A DNA stretch of 64,000 nucleotides from Secundilactobacillus yichangensis (GTDB lineage Bacteria > Bacillota > Bacilli > Lactobacillales > Lactobacillaceae), in NCBI RefSeq assembly GCF_016861565.1, contig NZ_BOLK01000010.1:1-64000 (forward strand), given 5' to 3'. Numbering within the stretch: position 1 is the first letter of the stretch; each line of letters begins with the position of its first letter. Position numbers and translations under genes: made by a program. Below the pieces are notes generated by a model. The model had not been told where the DNA came from. It saw only the letters and a list, made by a program, of their open reading frames with translations, and did no database searches. This document shows, piece after piece, positions 27,356 through 35,833 of this stretch.

Positions 27356-27487
27356 TTGAATATTTTAGGTAAGGCAGCAAATTTAGGGTTATCAGTTACA
27401 ACTCTAGGAACCGCTGAGAGCATTCACACAGCTCATGCTTCAACAGCAAAACTACCACCCATAGTTATTAAGGACGTTTTCGTTTAA
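27356..27487 (+). CDS. 43-residue peptide with an export-signal-like N-terminus (TTG start)
   Basis: Not recognised. TTG start preceded by GAGGGGCAGGG. The product reads MNILGKAANLGLSVTTLGTA, then ESIHTAHA, then STAKLPPIVIKDVFV, and stops at 27487. The Ala-His-Ala is a good signal peptidase site and would release a 15-residue peptide. A -10 box lies upstream and a hairpin follows, so it could be a complete transcription unit. It may be a secreted peptide, or the leftover 5' end of a larger secreted-protein gene such as those to its left. The hydrophobic core is weak for a signal peptide. Confidence 0.45.
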   Translation: MNILGKAANLGLSVTTLGTAESIHTAHASTAKLPPIVIKDVFV

Positions 27488-27500
27488 GCATAAATAAAAA

Positions 27501-27525
27501 CAGACTATCAACCATAGATAGTCTG
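27501..27525. terminator. Hairpin terminator after the short peptide gene
   Basis: CAGACTATC / GATAGTCTG, 9 perfect pairs with a 7-base loop, 13 bases after the stop. The A run is on the left, so it would be stronger for minus-strand transcripts (the gene at 27657). Confidence 0.65.
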
Positions 27526-27656
27526 CTAAACCTGCAAGAATTCAATAAAATTATCCAAACTACTTGCAAACTCAATGTTTGGGATTGCCCATCAGAAGAT
27601 ATTTTTTTGCTCAATAAGTCCTCTGTTGTGCATTTTTTATTGAGTACATCAATTCC

Positions 27657-28625
27657 TCAAGACAAATCAATCAGCAGCCGCTCCTTCACCCGTGGATCCA
27701 TCACCATTTCCTGCGCCGACGCAGCTTTGCTTAATGGCAAACGTTCGAATGCCGGCGCCTTCAATACATCCGCATGTGCCAGCAACCATTCGCCCGCCTG
27801 CGTCAAGCTTTCTAGGCTAGCATGACTAATGACAAATCCGCGCAGCTGCTGTTCAGCCATGTAAAATTTAGGCAAGTTAAAAGTGACCTCAGGATTTTGG
27901 GAGGCAGCAATCAGGATAATGCAGCCGCCCAGTGCCAGCTGGTCAAGGTTAAGCTGAAGCGGCACCCGTCCAGAGGTATCAATGATGGCGTCAACCAGTT
28001 GGGACAGCTGCTGCTCCCAACCCGCAGCGTAATCGATCACTTCGGAGCCTAAAGCTTCCAGGGCTGGAAAATCACGCGGGTTGGCCGTTGTGATCGCGTG
28101 AAGACCAGCTATTTTCGCGCACTGAATTAACAGACGCCCAACGTGACCTGCACCGCCTTCAATCAGTAACGTCTGATCAGGTTTAAGCTTCAAAAGCTGC
28201 GTTACGATAATGGCCGCGGTCGCACCTGGATGAACCAGTGCCAGCCAGCTGCTTGGATCACCTGCTGGCATTGAAAATAGCCGGCTTTCCGGAATAGCCG
28301 CAAACTGGGCCGTGACTCCTTGCCGGCCGCCATAACCCATACTGTTTGTCCACACGCGATCACCAATGTGAAACGCATGAACTTGCGCACCCACTTTTAC
28401 AACGGTGCCCCAGGCGTCCCGCCCAATAATTTGCTGCGGCTTGGTTGGCGTCTGAAACGCACCGGAGCGGACATAGCCATCCACCCGATCCACCGCTGCT
28501 TCCTGAATCTTCACTAAAGCATCAGTTGGACCGATTGCCGGCACGGGCAGCTGCCCCACTTGAATTTGATCAGCATCACCCGTTTGTGTAAAATAGGCTG
28601 CTTTCATCATCTGAACCTCGTTCAT
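27657..28625 (-). CDS. Quinone oxidoreductase-like MDR family dehydrogenase
   Basis: NADPH-dependent medium-chain reductase of 322 residues, zinc-independent type (no structural Cys cluster). The N-terminal GroES-like domain includes EAAVDRVDGYVRSG and IIGRDAWGTVVKVG; the Rossmann domain carries IEGGAGHVGRLLIQCAKIAG. Starts 28625 and 28610 both have a GAGG at usable distance; 28610 gives MMKAAYF, the usual beginning of the family. Single gene with its own upstream region, separated from the sugar operon by a terminator. Substrate unknown; such enzymes reduce quinones or enones. Confidence 0.88.
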   Translation of the reverse strand: MNEVQMMKAAYFTQTGDADQIQVGQLPVPAIGPTDALVKIQEAAVDRVDGYVRSGAFQTPTKPQQIIGRDAWGTVVKVGAQVHAFHIGDRVWTNSMGYGGRQGVTAQFAAIPESRLFSMPAGDPSSWLALVHPGATAAIIVTQLLKLKPDQTLLIEGGAGHVGRLLIQCAKIAGLHAITTANPRDFPALEALGSEVIDYAAGWEQQLSQLVDAIIDTSGRVPLQLNLDQLALGGCIILIAASQNPEVTFNLPKFYMAEQQLRGFVISHASLESLTQAGEWLLAHADVLKAPAFERLPLSKAASAQEMVMDPRVKERLLIDLS

Positions 28626-28745
28626 AACCTTTCGCCTCGCTTGAATTCTTACTAATTTTTGACGCTTTTCAGTTTATTCTATTGTACCGGCTAGAATACG
28701 TAAACGTAAAACTAATTTTTTCACGTCTGTTATTGACACCAAAAA

Positions 28746-28770
28746 AGCCGACCCTCTCAGGTCAGCTCTA
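28746..28770 (-). terminator. Rho-independent terminator of the sugar operon
   Basis: The minus strand reads AGCTGACC-TGAGAG-GGTCGGCT and then TTTTTT. A 20-base stretch of it recurs after the tRNA-Gly gene at about 42245. Confidence 0.85.
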
Positions 28771-28786
28771 TAAATTGTATTTCACA

Positions 28787-29698
28787 TCATACATAATTTC
28801 GCATATACGTCACCGAATGGCGAATCGCTGCATCCACCTGCGCGGCATCCGCCTCGAACGCCTTGTCTTCGATTTCAATACTCGTGTTGCCCGCATAGCC
28901 AACATCACTCAAAGCTGACACAAACCGACCCCAGTCAATGTCGCCATAACCAGGCACCTTGGGAACCATATACGACAGCGGCGTCGCCATCGTCCCAACC
29001 TCAGCTAACCGTTCGGGCAACAACTTAATATCCTTAAAATGTACCAGGAATAACTTATCCCGAAACTCGTAGATTGGTTTGAGATAATCCAACATCTGCC
29101 AGACAAAGTGTGACGGGTCATAATTCAGGCCAAAATTATCGTAGTCCAAAATGTTAAACACCTGCCGCCAAACTACCGGCGACGTCATGATGTTTTGCCC
29201 GCCTGGCCACTCGTCATCCGTAAACAGCATCGGGCAGTTTTCGATGCCGATTCGAATACCATGATCTCTGGCGTACTCAATGATCGGTGGCCAAACTTCG
29301 GCCACTAATTTGAGGTTCTCCGCCACGGTCCGGTACTGGTCTCGCCCCAGGAAAGTAGTAACCAGCGGTACATCCATCAACTGGGCAGCGTCAATTACCC
29401 GATAAAGGTGGGCAATCGCCGTTTCAGCGACTTCACCGTTTGCCGACAGCGGGTTTGGATAATACCCCAACGCCGAAATCTCAACGTGCCGTTCGTCCGC
29501 GTACGCCCGCATTTCTTCCGCCCGGGCTGACGTTAATTGTTCCGCGTCAACGTGGCAAACGCCGGCGTACCGCCGAGCACCGTCACCCTTGGGCCAAGCT
29601 GCTAATTCGACACAACCTAACCCGCGGGCAGCCACGTAGTCGATCACTTCTTCATACGACATGTCTGCTAAGATCGCACTTAACAACCCTAATTTCAT
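28787..29698 (-). CDS. Sugar phosphate isomerase/epimerase (xylose isomerase-like TIM barrel)
   Basis: Cytoplasmic TIM-barrel protein of 303 residues. ATG 29698 follows AAGGTGG by 5 bases. Family features: GCVELAAWP at strand 2, a metal-binding Glu in IRIGIENCPM, NYDPSHFVWQ, LFLVHFKDIK and the final GNTSIEIEDKAF (metal Glu). Last gene of the operon LacI-controlled Gfo/Idh-ABC cassette. Such isomerases often act on keto or inositol-type sugars made by a Gfo/Idh dehydrogenase, and that pairing is present here. The exact substrate is not known. Confidence 0.85.
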   Translation of the reverse strand: MKLGLLSAILADMSYEEVIDYVAARGLGCVELAAWPKGDGARRYAGVCHVDAEQLTSARAEEMRAYADERHVEISALGYYPNPLSANGEVAETAIAHLYRVIDAAQLMDVPLVTTFLGRDQYRTVAENLKLVAEVWPPIIEYARDHGIRIGIENCPMLFTDDEWPGGQNIMTSPVVWRQVFNILDYDNFGLNYDPSHFVWQMLDYLKPIYEFRDKLFLVHFKDIKLLPERLAEVGTMATPLSYMVPKVPGYGDIDWGRFVSALSDVGYAGNTSIEIEDKAFEADAAQVDAAIRHSVTYMRNYV

Positions 29699-29708
29699 CA
29701 CGACCACC

Positions 29709-30704
29709 TTAACTTTCTTCCTTAGATACGGACCGCTGGATCAGTAAGGCGCCAATGATGATGACCCCTTTGATGGCGCCCACCAGAAACGATGGGACTC
29801 CCAGTAAGTTCATCAAATTATTAATGATACCCAAGGTCAGGGTACCAAATACCGTCCCTAAAATCGTCCCGCGACCGCCAGCCATCGATGTACCGCCAAT
29901 CACAACGGCAGCAATGGCATCCATTTCATAGCCACTTCCAGAAGACGCCGAGTTCATGCTTCCTAACCGTGACGCTTCAATAATCGACGCCAGCGCCACC
30001 AGCACACCGGATAACGCGTATACCAGCAGTAAAACCCGGTTCACGTTGATTGTGGACAAGAAGCTGGCGCGCTCATTACTACCAATGGCGTAAACGTGGC
30101 GTCCAAACGCCGTCCGTCGCGCAATAATGCTAATGAGCAAACAAAGCGCGAACCAGTAGATCATCGGCATTGGAATGAAGCCGAATAGCTTAGTGTTGGC
30201 GATCGCGGTAAAGGCGTCGGCGGATCGGCCGGTTGCCAATACCCCACCACCGTCAAAGCAGTATTCGGAAACTGAGCGGTAGATCTGCATGGTTCCTAAC
30301 GTCACGATGAAGGCCGGCACCCCAAACTTTGAGATCAGGCCCCCAGTGATCGCGCCGAACACCAGGCCCGCAAACACGGCAGCAACAATGGCTAGAAGAA
30401 TACTCTGCGTGGCGTTTAAAATCGTCATCGCAATCAGGCCAGTGGCAGCCATCTGGGAACCGACGGCTAAATCAATCCCTGCCGTGATGATCACCAGTGT
30501 CATCCCTAAAGCGATGATGCCGATAATCGAGTTATTCATTAAGATGTTCATGATGTTGCTGACGCTTAAAAAGATTGACCCCTTCAGGATCACGGCCACG
30601 ATGAACAGGATCAGAAAGGCGAAAATGGCGCTATGGTCCGCAATCAATCCCTTCAGACTGCGTTGCTTGTGCTTGGATGCTGAAGTTTCCTGCGTGTCTG
30701 TCAT
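29709..30704 (-). CDS. Sugar ABC transporter permease (RbsC-like)
   Basis: Membrane permease of 331 residues, CUT2 (ribose-type) importer family. About nine or ten hydrophobic segments can be seen; the signature MTLVIITAGIDLAVGSQMA in the second quarter and AIAAVVIGGTSMAGGRGTI in the last third are characteristic. It starts in MTDTQETSASKHK after a polar N-terminus, 12 bases downstream of the ATPase gene, and is followed after 10 bases by the isomerase gene. It should form the channel with the ATPase at 30717 and the binding protein at 32211. Confidence 0.93.
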   Translation of the reverse strand: MTDTQETSASKHKQRSLKGLIADHSAIFAFLILFIVAVILKGSIFLSVSNIMNILMNNSIIGIIALGMTLVIITAGIDLAVGSQMAATGLIAMTILNATQSILLAIVAAVFAGLVFGAITGGLISKFGVPAFIVTLGTMQIYRSVSEYCFDGGGVLATGRSADAFTAIANTKLFGFIPMPMIYWFALCLLISIIARRTAFGRHVYAIGSNERASFLSTINVNRVLLLVYALSGVLVALASIIEASRLGSMNSASSGSGYEMDAIAAVVIGGTSMAGGRGTILGTVFGTLTLGIINNLMNLLGVPSFLVGAIKGVIIIGALLIQRSVSKEES

Positions 30705-30716
30705 AAATTCACCTTC

Positions 30717-32195
30717 CTAATCTAAATGTCCGCCGGTTGCTACCAGCATAATGTCGCGTTCGTTAATGGCATCGTGCGCCAGTTCCGCTTGAATCTCACC
30801 GTGAGCCATGACGTAAACCCGGTCACAGAGCTGTTGAATCTCAGCAACCTCACTGGTAAGGATCACGAAACTGATTCCCGTTTTGGCAAGATCCATAATC
30901 TGATGGTAAATCTCAGCTTTCGCCCCCACGTCAACTCCCTGAGTGGGATTATCCAAAATCACCACTTTAGGATTAGTACACAGGGCCTTTGCCAACAGAA
31001 CTTTTTGCTGATTACCACCAGATAACGAGCCAATCACGTCTTTAACGTCCGCAACTTTAATGTTGATCTGCTTAACGTAACGCTGCACGGTGGCTGTAAG
31101 CTGACCACGATTGATCAGCCCGCCATGAGACAGCCGTCCCAGTATCGGTAACGCCATGTTTTCTTCAATGTTAAGGTCCGGGACAATACCGTTTTCCTTC
31201 CGGTTTTTCGGCAAATACGCAATGCCATACCGGTTGATATCGGCGGTGGTTCTGATGTGAACCGGCCGCTCGTTAACCAGCACCTGTCCCGAATCAAAGG
31301 CAGTTGCCCCAACAACTGCGCTGAAAAGCTCGCTTCGACCATCTCCCAGCAAACCGGTAACGCCGACGATCTCACCTAGATGAACGACGAGATCAACGTT
31401 TTGAAACTGGCGCGCTTTCGTCAGACCTTTTAACGTCAAGACGGGCTTCCCCAGTGGTCGGGGCTGGTAGATTTCACTATTAGCCAGTTCCTTACCCACC
31501 ATTTGATTACTCAGCTGAACCTCCGTGAGTTCCGGGGTTACTGGTCCCGAACTTACGACGACGCCATCCCGCATGATCGTATAAGTGTCACAAATTTCCA
31601 GGACTTCATTGAGTTTATGCGAGATAAAAATCAGGCTGACGCCCTGATCTCGCAATTTGCGCATCATCTTAAAGACGTCCTTGATTTCAACGTCCGTTAA
31701 CGAGGTGGTGGGTTCGTCCATAATGATCACCTTGGCATCGCGCATCAGCGCCCGCACGATTTCGGTGATCTGCTTATACGACGGGTTCAGATCACGCACC
31801 ATTGCGGTCACGTCCAACGAGATCCCAATCTGATCCACGAAAGCCTGAGCCGTCGCGATCATTTCCTTTTGGCTCAATAACCCGTAGTGTTTTAGTTCGT
31901 GGCCTAAATACAGGTTCTCGTACACGCTTAAATCATTGACCAGCGAGAGTTCCTGATGGATAAAGGCGATTTGCTGCTGGCTGGCCGGTGTCGCGGGCGC
32001 CCCATCGATTTCAATGTCACCATGGTCCTTGGTATACACACCGGTTAGAATGTTCATCAGGGTCGTTTTACCGGTCCCGTTTTCACCTAACAGCGCGTGA
32101 ATTGACCCGGTTTTCAGGGTAAAATCAACCCGTTTCAGCACGGCGTTGGCCCCGAAGGCTTTTTCAATTTGACGCATCTTAACGACATCAGTCAT
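30717..32195 (-). CDS. Sugar ABC transporter ATP-binding protein (RbsA-like, double domain)
   Basis: Cytoplasmic ATPase of 492 residues with two ABC domains. First domain: Walker A GENGTGKTT, Walker B VIIMDEPTT. Signature-like NPSYKQITEIVRAL in place of LSGGQ, as in CUT2 ATPases. Second domain: GLLGDGRSE (degenerate Walker A), LSGGNQQKVLLAKAL and VVILDNPTQGVDVG. A start at ATG 32195 is chosen; TTG 32207 and GTG 32204 are alternatives nearer to AAAGG. It ends 12 bases before the permease gene. Confidence 0.92.
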   Translation of the reverse strand: MTDVVKMRQIEKAFGANAVLKRVDFTLKTGSIHALLGENGTGKTTLMNILTGVYTKDHGDIEIDGAPATPASQQQIAFIHQELSLVNDLSVYENLYLGHELKHYGLLSQKEMIATAQAFVDQIGISLDVTAMVRDLNPSYKQITEIVRALMRDAKVIIMDEPTTSLTDVEIKDVFKMMRKLRDQGVSLIFISHKLNEVLEICDTYTIMRDGVVVSSGPVTPELTEVQLSNQMVGKELANSEIYQPRPLGKPVLTLKGLTKARQFQNVDLVVHLGEIVGVTGLLGDGRSELFSAVVGATAFDSGQVLVNERPVHIRTTADINRYGIAYLPKNRKENGIVPDLNIEENMALPILGRLSHGGLINRGQLTATVQRYVKQINIKVADVKDVIGSLSGGNQQKVLLAKALCTNPKVVILDNPTQGVDVGAKAEIYHQIMDLAKTGISFVILTSEVAEIQQLCDRVYVMAHGEIQAELAHDAINERDIMLVATGGHLD

Positions 32196-32210
32196 CCGTG
32201 TCACCAACCT

Positions 32211-33197
32211 TTAGTACGGCGATTTAGCATCCAAGAACTTCGAAACGTTGCTCTTTGTCACGATGGTTGGGGCAATGATGGTATCCTTCTTGATGTCCTT
32301 GCCGTTCATCGCCTTGTTCGCCAACTTGATGGCATCACCGATCATGGCTGGTGAGTACGTTGCCGTAAACTTAGTAATGTCGCCGCCAGCTTTGATTTGT
32401 TTGAAGTAGGCTTGGTCCCCACCGGCGCCAGAGATGATCTTGATGTCAGTCCGCTTGGCATCCTTCACGGCCTGTAAAATCCCAATTGACGATTCATCAT
32501 CGATTGAGAAGATACCATCGACTTGCTTGTTTGATTGCAGCATATCAGTTGCCGCCTTCAGGCCCTTTTCCTGCGTAAAGTCGTCAGCCGTCATGTTAAC
32601 TAACTTAATGTCTGGGTAGCTCTTCTTCATGACCTGCTTAAAGCCAGCCGTCCGTTCAGCACTCACGGAACCAGAACTTGGTACGTTCAAAACGGCGACG
32701 GTACCCTTGCCCTTCAACGTATCACCAATCTTTTTAGCTGATAATTGACCAATCTGAGGGTTAGAACCCGCCACGTAGCCGGTGTACTTAGCATCCACTT
32801 TCCGGTCAAAGACCACCAGTGGAATCTTAGCTTTAACAACTTTCTTCGCGGCAGTGGACACTTCGTCAGTCTGCGGTTGAAGCACGATGGCACCGACTTT
32901 TTGCGAGATCATATCGTCGATTTGAGATGCCTGCTCGTTGACGGAAGATGAAGTGACAATTTTATACTTTTTCAGTCCTAGTTTTTTAACTTGCTGCTGC
33001 GCGTAGTAGTTCACGCCGGCTTCCCAACCGTGGTCGGAACTCGGAATAACTACCGCAAGGGTTTTGCTGCTGGTGGTGGTTGACGAGTCACTGGATTTTT
33101 TATTCGATGAAGAACTGCTGCAGCCAGCCAGGCCAATCGCCAAAGCTGTAAGTGCGGTAACGCCAAGTAACTTAACTAGTAATCCTTTTTTCATCAT
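32211..33197 (-). CDS. Sugar-binding lipoprotein of a CUT2 ABC transporter (RbsB-like)
   Basis: Extracellular periplasmic-binding-protein-like lipoprotein of 328 residues. ATG 33197 lies 7 bases after AGGAG; the longer frame overlaps the upstream gene. Lipobox LAGC near residue 19, then a Ser/Thr linker. The type 1 fold shows TLAVVIPSSDHGWEAGVNYY, GAIVLQPQTDEVST, IPLVVFDRKVD and DGIFSIDDESSIGILQ. Aromatic and charged residues of this kind fit a pentose, hexose or inositol ligand. It lies between the dehydrogenase and the ATPase genes. Confidence 0.92.
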   Translation of the reverse strand: MMKKGLLVKLLGVTALTALAIGLAGCSSSSSNKKSSDSSTTTSSKTLAVVIPSSDHGWEAGVNYYAQQQVKKLGLKKYKIVTSSSVNEQASQIDDMISQKVGAIVLQPQTDEVSTAAKKVVKAKIPLVVFDRKVDAKYTGYVAGSNPQIGQLSAKKIGDTLKGKGTVAVLNVPSSGSVSAERTAGFKQVMKKSYPDIKLVNMTADDFTQEKGLKAATDMLQSNKQVDGIFSIDDESSIGILQAVKDAKRTDIKIISGAGGDQAYFKQIKAGGDITKFTATYSPAMIGDAIKLANKAMNGKDIKKDTIIAPTIVTKSNVSKFLDAKSPY

Positions 33198-33207
33198 TCG
33201 TTCACTC

Positions 33208-34293
33208 CTATAGTTGAATTGGTTGGTGCTGAGCATCGCTAACGACACAAGCGTCAACGAGCCGCATTAAGTAATCTGCTTCTGAAAAATCAACGTAACC
33301 GGCATTAGGTTTACCGTTCACGTCATCATAAAAGGCCTTGATCCCGGCGGTAAAGGCATCCTTCCACCCCACCGCGTGGCCGTTTGGGAGTTCCGCGTCT
33401 TCCGCGGCTTGACCGTGTAAATACTGACTGGCAGCGTATAGTTCTTCGTTGCCCTGATCTTGGTGACCGATCCATAACCGATCCGGCCGCTCCTGATACC
33501 ATTCCAACGCCTGTTTTTGACCTTCAACTAAAACGTGGAGGTCATTTTTCTTACCAGCGGTCACCTGTGACACCCGAATCAACCCGGACAGCCCATCTTC
33601 AAAAGTGACAAAGATAATGGCGGCATCCTCATTGGCTACCGGCACTTCCTGACCATCCTTAAACCGGGTCGCATACTCCTGCAGTCGTTTGACTTCCACG
33701 CTGACGATATGCTGGTTGAAAATGTACTGCAACGTGTCAAAACAGTGGGAGCCAATGTCGGCAATCGCCCGGGTCGGACCGCCAATCTCGGCGTCCACCC
33801 GCCAGTCATAGTCACTTTGTTTCAATAACCAGTCCTGCAAGTACTCGGCGTTAACGAACCAAGGTCGGCCAATGGCGCCACTGGTAACCCGTTCGCGCAT
33901 CTCTTCCACCATCAGATTATGCCGATAATTGAAGTTGACGCCCCCTTTAAGTCCGGTTTTCGACAATTGCCTTACTAGGGCGGCTGACTGTTCAGCGTTG
34001 CTGGTAAACGGCTTCTCACAGTAGACGTTCACGCCAGCCGCTATCAGCTGCTGATTAATCGCAAAGTGGAAACTACTAGGTGTGCAGTTGTGGACGATTT
34101 TCAAGCTCGGCTCCTGCGCCAGCATGTCCTCAACTGTTGTGTAGTACCGGGGGATCTCCATTGCCTGACTGAGTTGTTTGGCAACCGCTTCATTAGGCTC
34201 ACACACCGCAACTAAGCGCGCCCCCGGGACCCGCCGAATCGCCTCGATGTGCTGCTTACCAATGAAGCCAGTCCCAATGACCGCAACATCCAT
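33208..34293 (-). CDS. Gfo/Idh/MocA family oxidoreductase
   Basis: NAD(P)-dependent sugar or inositol dehydrogenase of 361 residues. ATG 34293 follows AAGGAG by 9 bases; an earlier TTG sits on that site. Rossmann motif AVIGTGFIGKQHIEAI, catalytic-region EKPFTSN (Glu-Lys-Pro), and the C-terminal sheet with YLQDWLLKQSDYDWRVD and DIGSHCFDTLQ (the conserved His). First gene of the operon, divergent from the LacI regulator. Together with the isomerase it suggests oxidation and rearrangement of an imported sugar, for example an inositol, an allose-like sugar or a 3-keto sugar. Confidence 0.9.
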   Translation of the reverse strand: MDVAVIGTGFIGKQHIEAIRRVPGARLVAVCEPNEAVAKQLSQAMEIPRYYTTVEDMLAQEPSLKIVHNCTPSSFHFAINQQLIAAGVNVYCEKPFTSNAEQSAALVRQLSKTGLKGGVNFNYRHNLMVEEMRERVTSGAIGRPWFVNAEYLQDWLLKQSDYDWRVDAEIGGPTRAIADIGSHCFDTLQYIFNQHIVSVEVKRLQEYATRFKDGQEVPVANEDAAIIFVTFEDGLSGLIRVSQVTAGKKNDLHVLVEGQKQALEWYQERPDRLWIGHQDQGNEELYAASQYLHGQAAEDAELPNGHAVGWKDAFTAGIKAFYDDVNGKPNAGYVDFSEADYLMRLVDACVVSDAQHQPIQL

Positions 34294-34318
34294 GCCGTGA
34301 TCTCCTTTCAAAACAATG

Positions 34319-34332
34319 TGTAATCGCTTACA
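34319..34332. promoter_or_regulatory. LacI-family or CcpA operator
   Basis: TGTAATCGCTTACA fits both a LacI-family palindrome (TGTAA-nCGn-TTACA) and the cre consensus, 26 bases upstream of the dehydrogenase start. I cannot tell which protein binds it. Confidence 0.75.
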
Positions 34333-34351
34333 AGCAAAGAATACGATTATT

Positions 34352-34423
34352 ACACGTGATAGTCAACGAAAGTTTTGCAAAATATACTGTAATATTTACA
34401 ATATAACGTCATATATCACGTGT
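34352..34423. promoter_or_regulatory. Inverted operator-like sites in the divergent promoter region
   Basis: ACACGTGATA (34352-34361) is matched in inverse orientation by TATCACGTGT (34414-34423). Between them lies a further palindrome, TGTAATATTTACA (34388-34400). The LacI-gene -10 TATAAT follows at about 34442. Probable binding sites for the regulator at 34471. Confidence 0.6.
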
Positions 34424-34470
34424 TTTTAAGCAAATTCGTGCTATAATGAGTGAAAAATCAGAAGGTAGGG

Positions 34471-35475
34471 ATGCCGATGAGCCGTAAACGAAAACCAGCG
34501 TCATTATCAGACATTGCCGCAGCGTCCGGTTACTCAATTGCCACGGTGTCACGGGCGATCAACCATCACGACAGCGTGAGCGCGGAGGCGCAACGAACAA
34601 TCGACGCGGTGGTAGCAAAACTGGACTACCACACCACCAACACCCTGCAGCCACCCAAGAGCACAACCATTGCCGTCTTGATTCCTAATTTATCTAACCC
34701 GTTCAATTCATCTGTTTTAGAGGGCATTCAAAACGCAGCCGCCGCTCAAAGCCTCAACGTTGCCCTGCTGATGGTCAAGGAAGCTGATACTGACATTGAT
34801 TACTACCTGAATATGCTGAAGGACGCGAACTACTGCGGCGTCATCGCCCTAGCCGCGCTTCCCGATAACCAAACTGCCTACCAACTCAATCACGAGATTC
34901 CAGTGGTGATGTGCTCCGAATATTTGGAAGATACCGAAATGTCTTACGTTGGCATTAACGATAATACCGCGGCACAAAAGGCTACCGACTACCTTACGAA
35001 AATCGGCCGCCATCACATTGCGCTGATCAACGCCACCATGAATCATAAGTATGCCCGTGAACGAGAAGCTGGGTATAAGCAAGCGCTGCAGCGGGCAAGC
35101 TTAACCCTTGATCCGGACGTGATCCTGCACATCAATAGCATCCGCTACAACCTGGCACTCTCTAAAGTCACGGATCTGCTCCGCAGCCGAACCGAAATCG
35201 ATGCCATCTTCGCATCCTCAGATATTTTTGCGATAGCTGCGTTAGAAGCCGCCCGCCACTTGGGTCGCCAGGTGCCAAATGACCTTTCAGTCGTTGGGTT
35301 TGATAATACCTTTTTAGCCACGGTCGTCTCCCCCAAGCTCACCACCATTAAGCAGCCCGCCTATGAAATTGGCCATGAGGCGTGTGAGATCCTGCAGGAA
35401 AAAATTGCCCGTAAAAACGCCCCGGAACGGCACGAAGTGTTAGAGGCATCGCTGTTGGTGAGGGAAAGTACGTAG
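34471..35475 (+). CDS. LacI family transcriptional regulator
   Basis: Sugar-responsive DNA-binding protein of 335 residues. ATG 34471 has AAGG 5 bases upstream; 34477 is another option. The helix-turn-helix with hinge helix reads SLSDIAAASGYSIATVSRAIN. The ligand domain shows IAVLIPNLSNPFNSSVLEGI, DAIFASSDIFAIAALEAARH and VGFDNTFLATVVSPKLTTI. Divergent from the ABC/dehydrogenase operon, with three palindromic sites between, so it probably controls both. The effector is likely the imported sugar or its phosphate. Confidence 0.92.
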   Translation: MPMSRKRKPASLSDIAAASGYSIATVSRAINHHDSVSAEAQRTIDAVVAKLDYHTTNTLQPPKSTTIAVLIPNLSNPFNSSVLEGIQNAAAAQSLNVALLMVKEADTDIDYYLNMLKDANYCGVIALAALPDNQTAYQLNHEIPVVMCSEYLEDTEMSYVGINDNTAAQKATDYLTKIGRHHIALINATMNHKYAREREAGYKQALQRASLTLDPDVILHINSIRYNLALSKVTDLLRSRTEIDAIFASSDIFAIAALEAARHLGRQVPNDLSVVGFDNTFLATVVSPKLTTIKQPAYEIGHEACEILQEKIARKNAPERHEVLEASLLVREST

Positions 35476-35528
35476 GTTTTGAGGTAATAACTGAATGATT
35501 CACCGATAAAGTAAAGGAGTTTGACAGG

Positions 35529-35726
35529 ATGATCAATTTGATATTCAAAAACAACCAATACCTTGACCGTAACGGCCAATTCACCAAAGATATTGAACAG
35601 GCGCGCATCATTAAAAGCCGTAAGACCGCAAACCAAGTCGCCGCTGATCATGATGCCGAAGTAACCAGCTATTCCTGGATCCCGGATCGCGAGAACCCGT
35701 GGTTAGAGGAAATGGAAGACGAATAG
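35529..35726 (+). CDS. Small acidic protein of unknown function
   Basis: Protein of 65 residues; AAAGGAG lies about 9 bases before the ATG and a strong terminator follows, which supports a real gene. It starts MINLIFKNNQYLDRNG, and the C-terminal third is acidic and Trp-rich (SWIPDRENPWLEEMEDE). No domain is recognised, no signal or membrane segment. It is 53 bp after the LacI gene and could be its co-transcribed partner, but no functional link is apparent. Confidence 0.65.
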   Translation: MINLIFKNNQYLDRNGQFTKDIEQARIIKSRKTANQVAADHDAEVTSYSWIPDRENPWLEEMEDE

Positions 35727-35741
35727 TTTGTGGAACTAGTT

Positions 35742-35780
35742 AGCCCACCCGACGTGGTAAATTCGTCGGGTGGGCTTTTT
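35742..35780 (+). terminator. Rho-independent terminator
   Basis: AGCCCACCCGAC / GTCGGGTGGGCT, 12 perfect pairs, then TTTTT. Confidence 0.92.
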
Positions 35781-35833
35781 GGGGTGCTATTGGCAGTTTG
35801 GAGGGAATGAGATCGTGGCTTAAAGTCGGTTAA

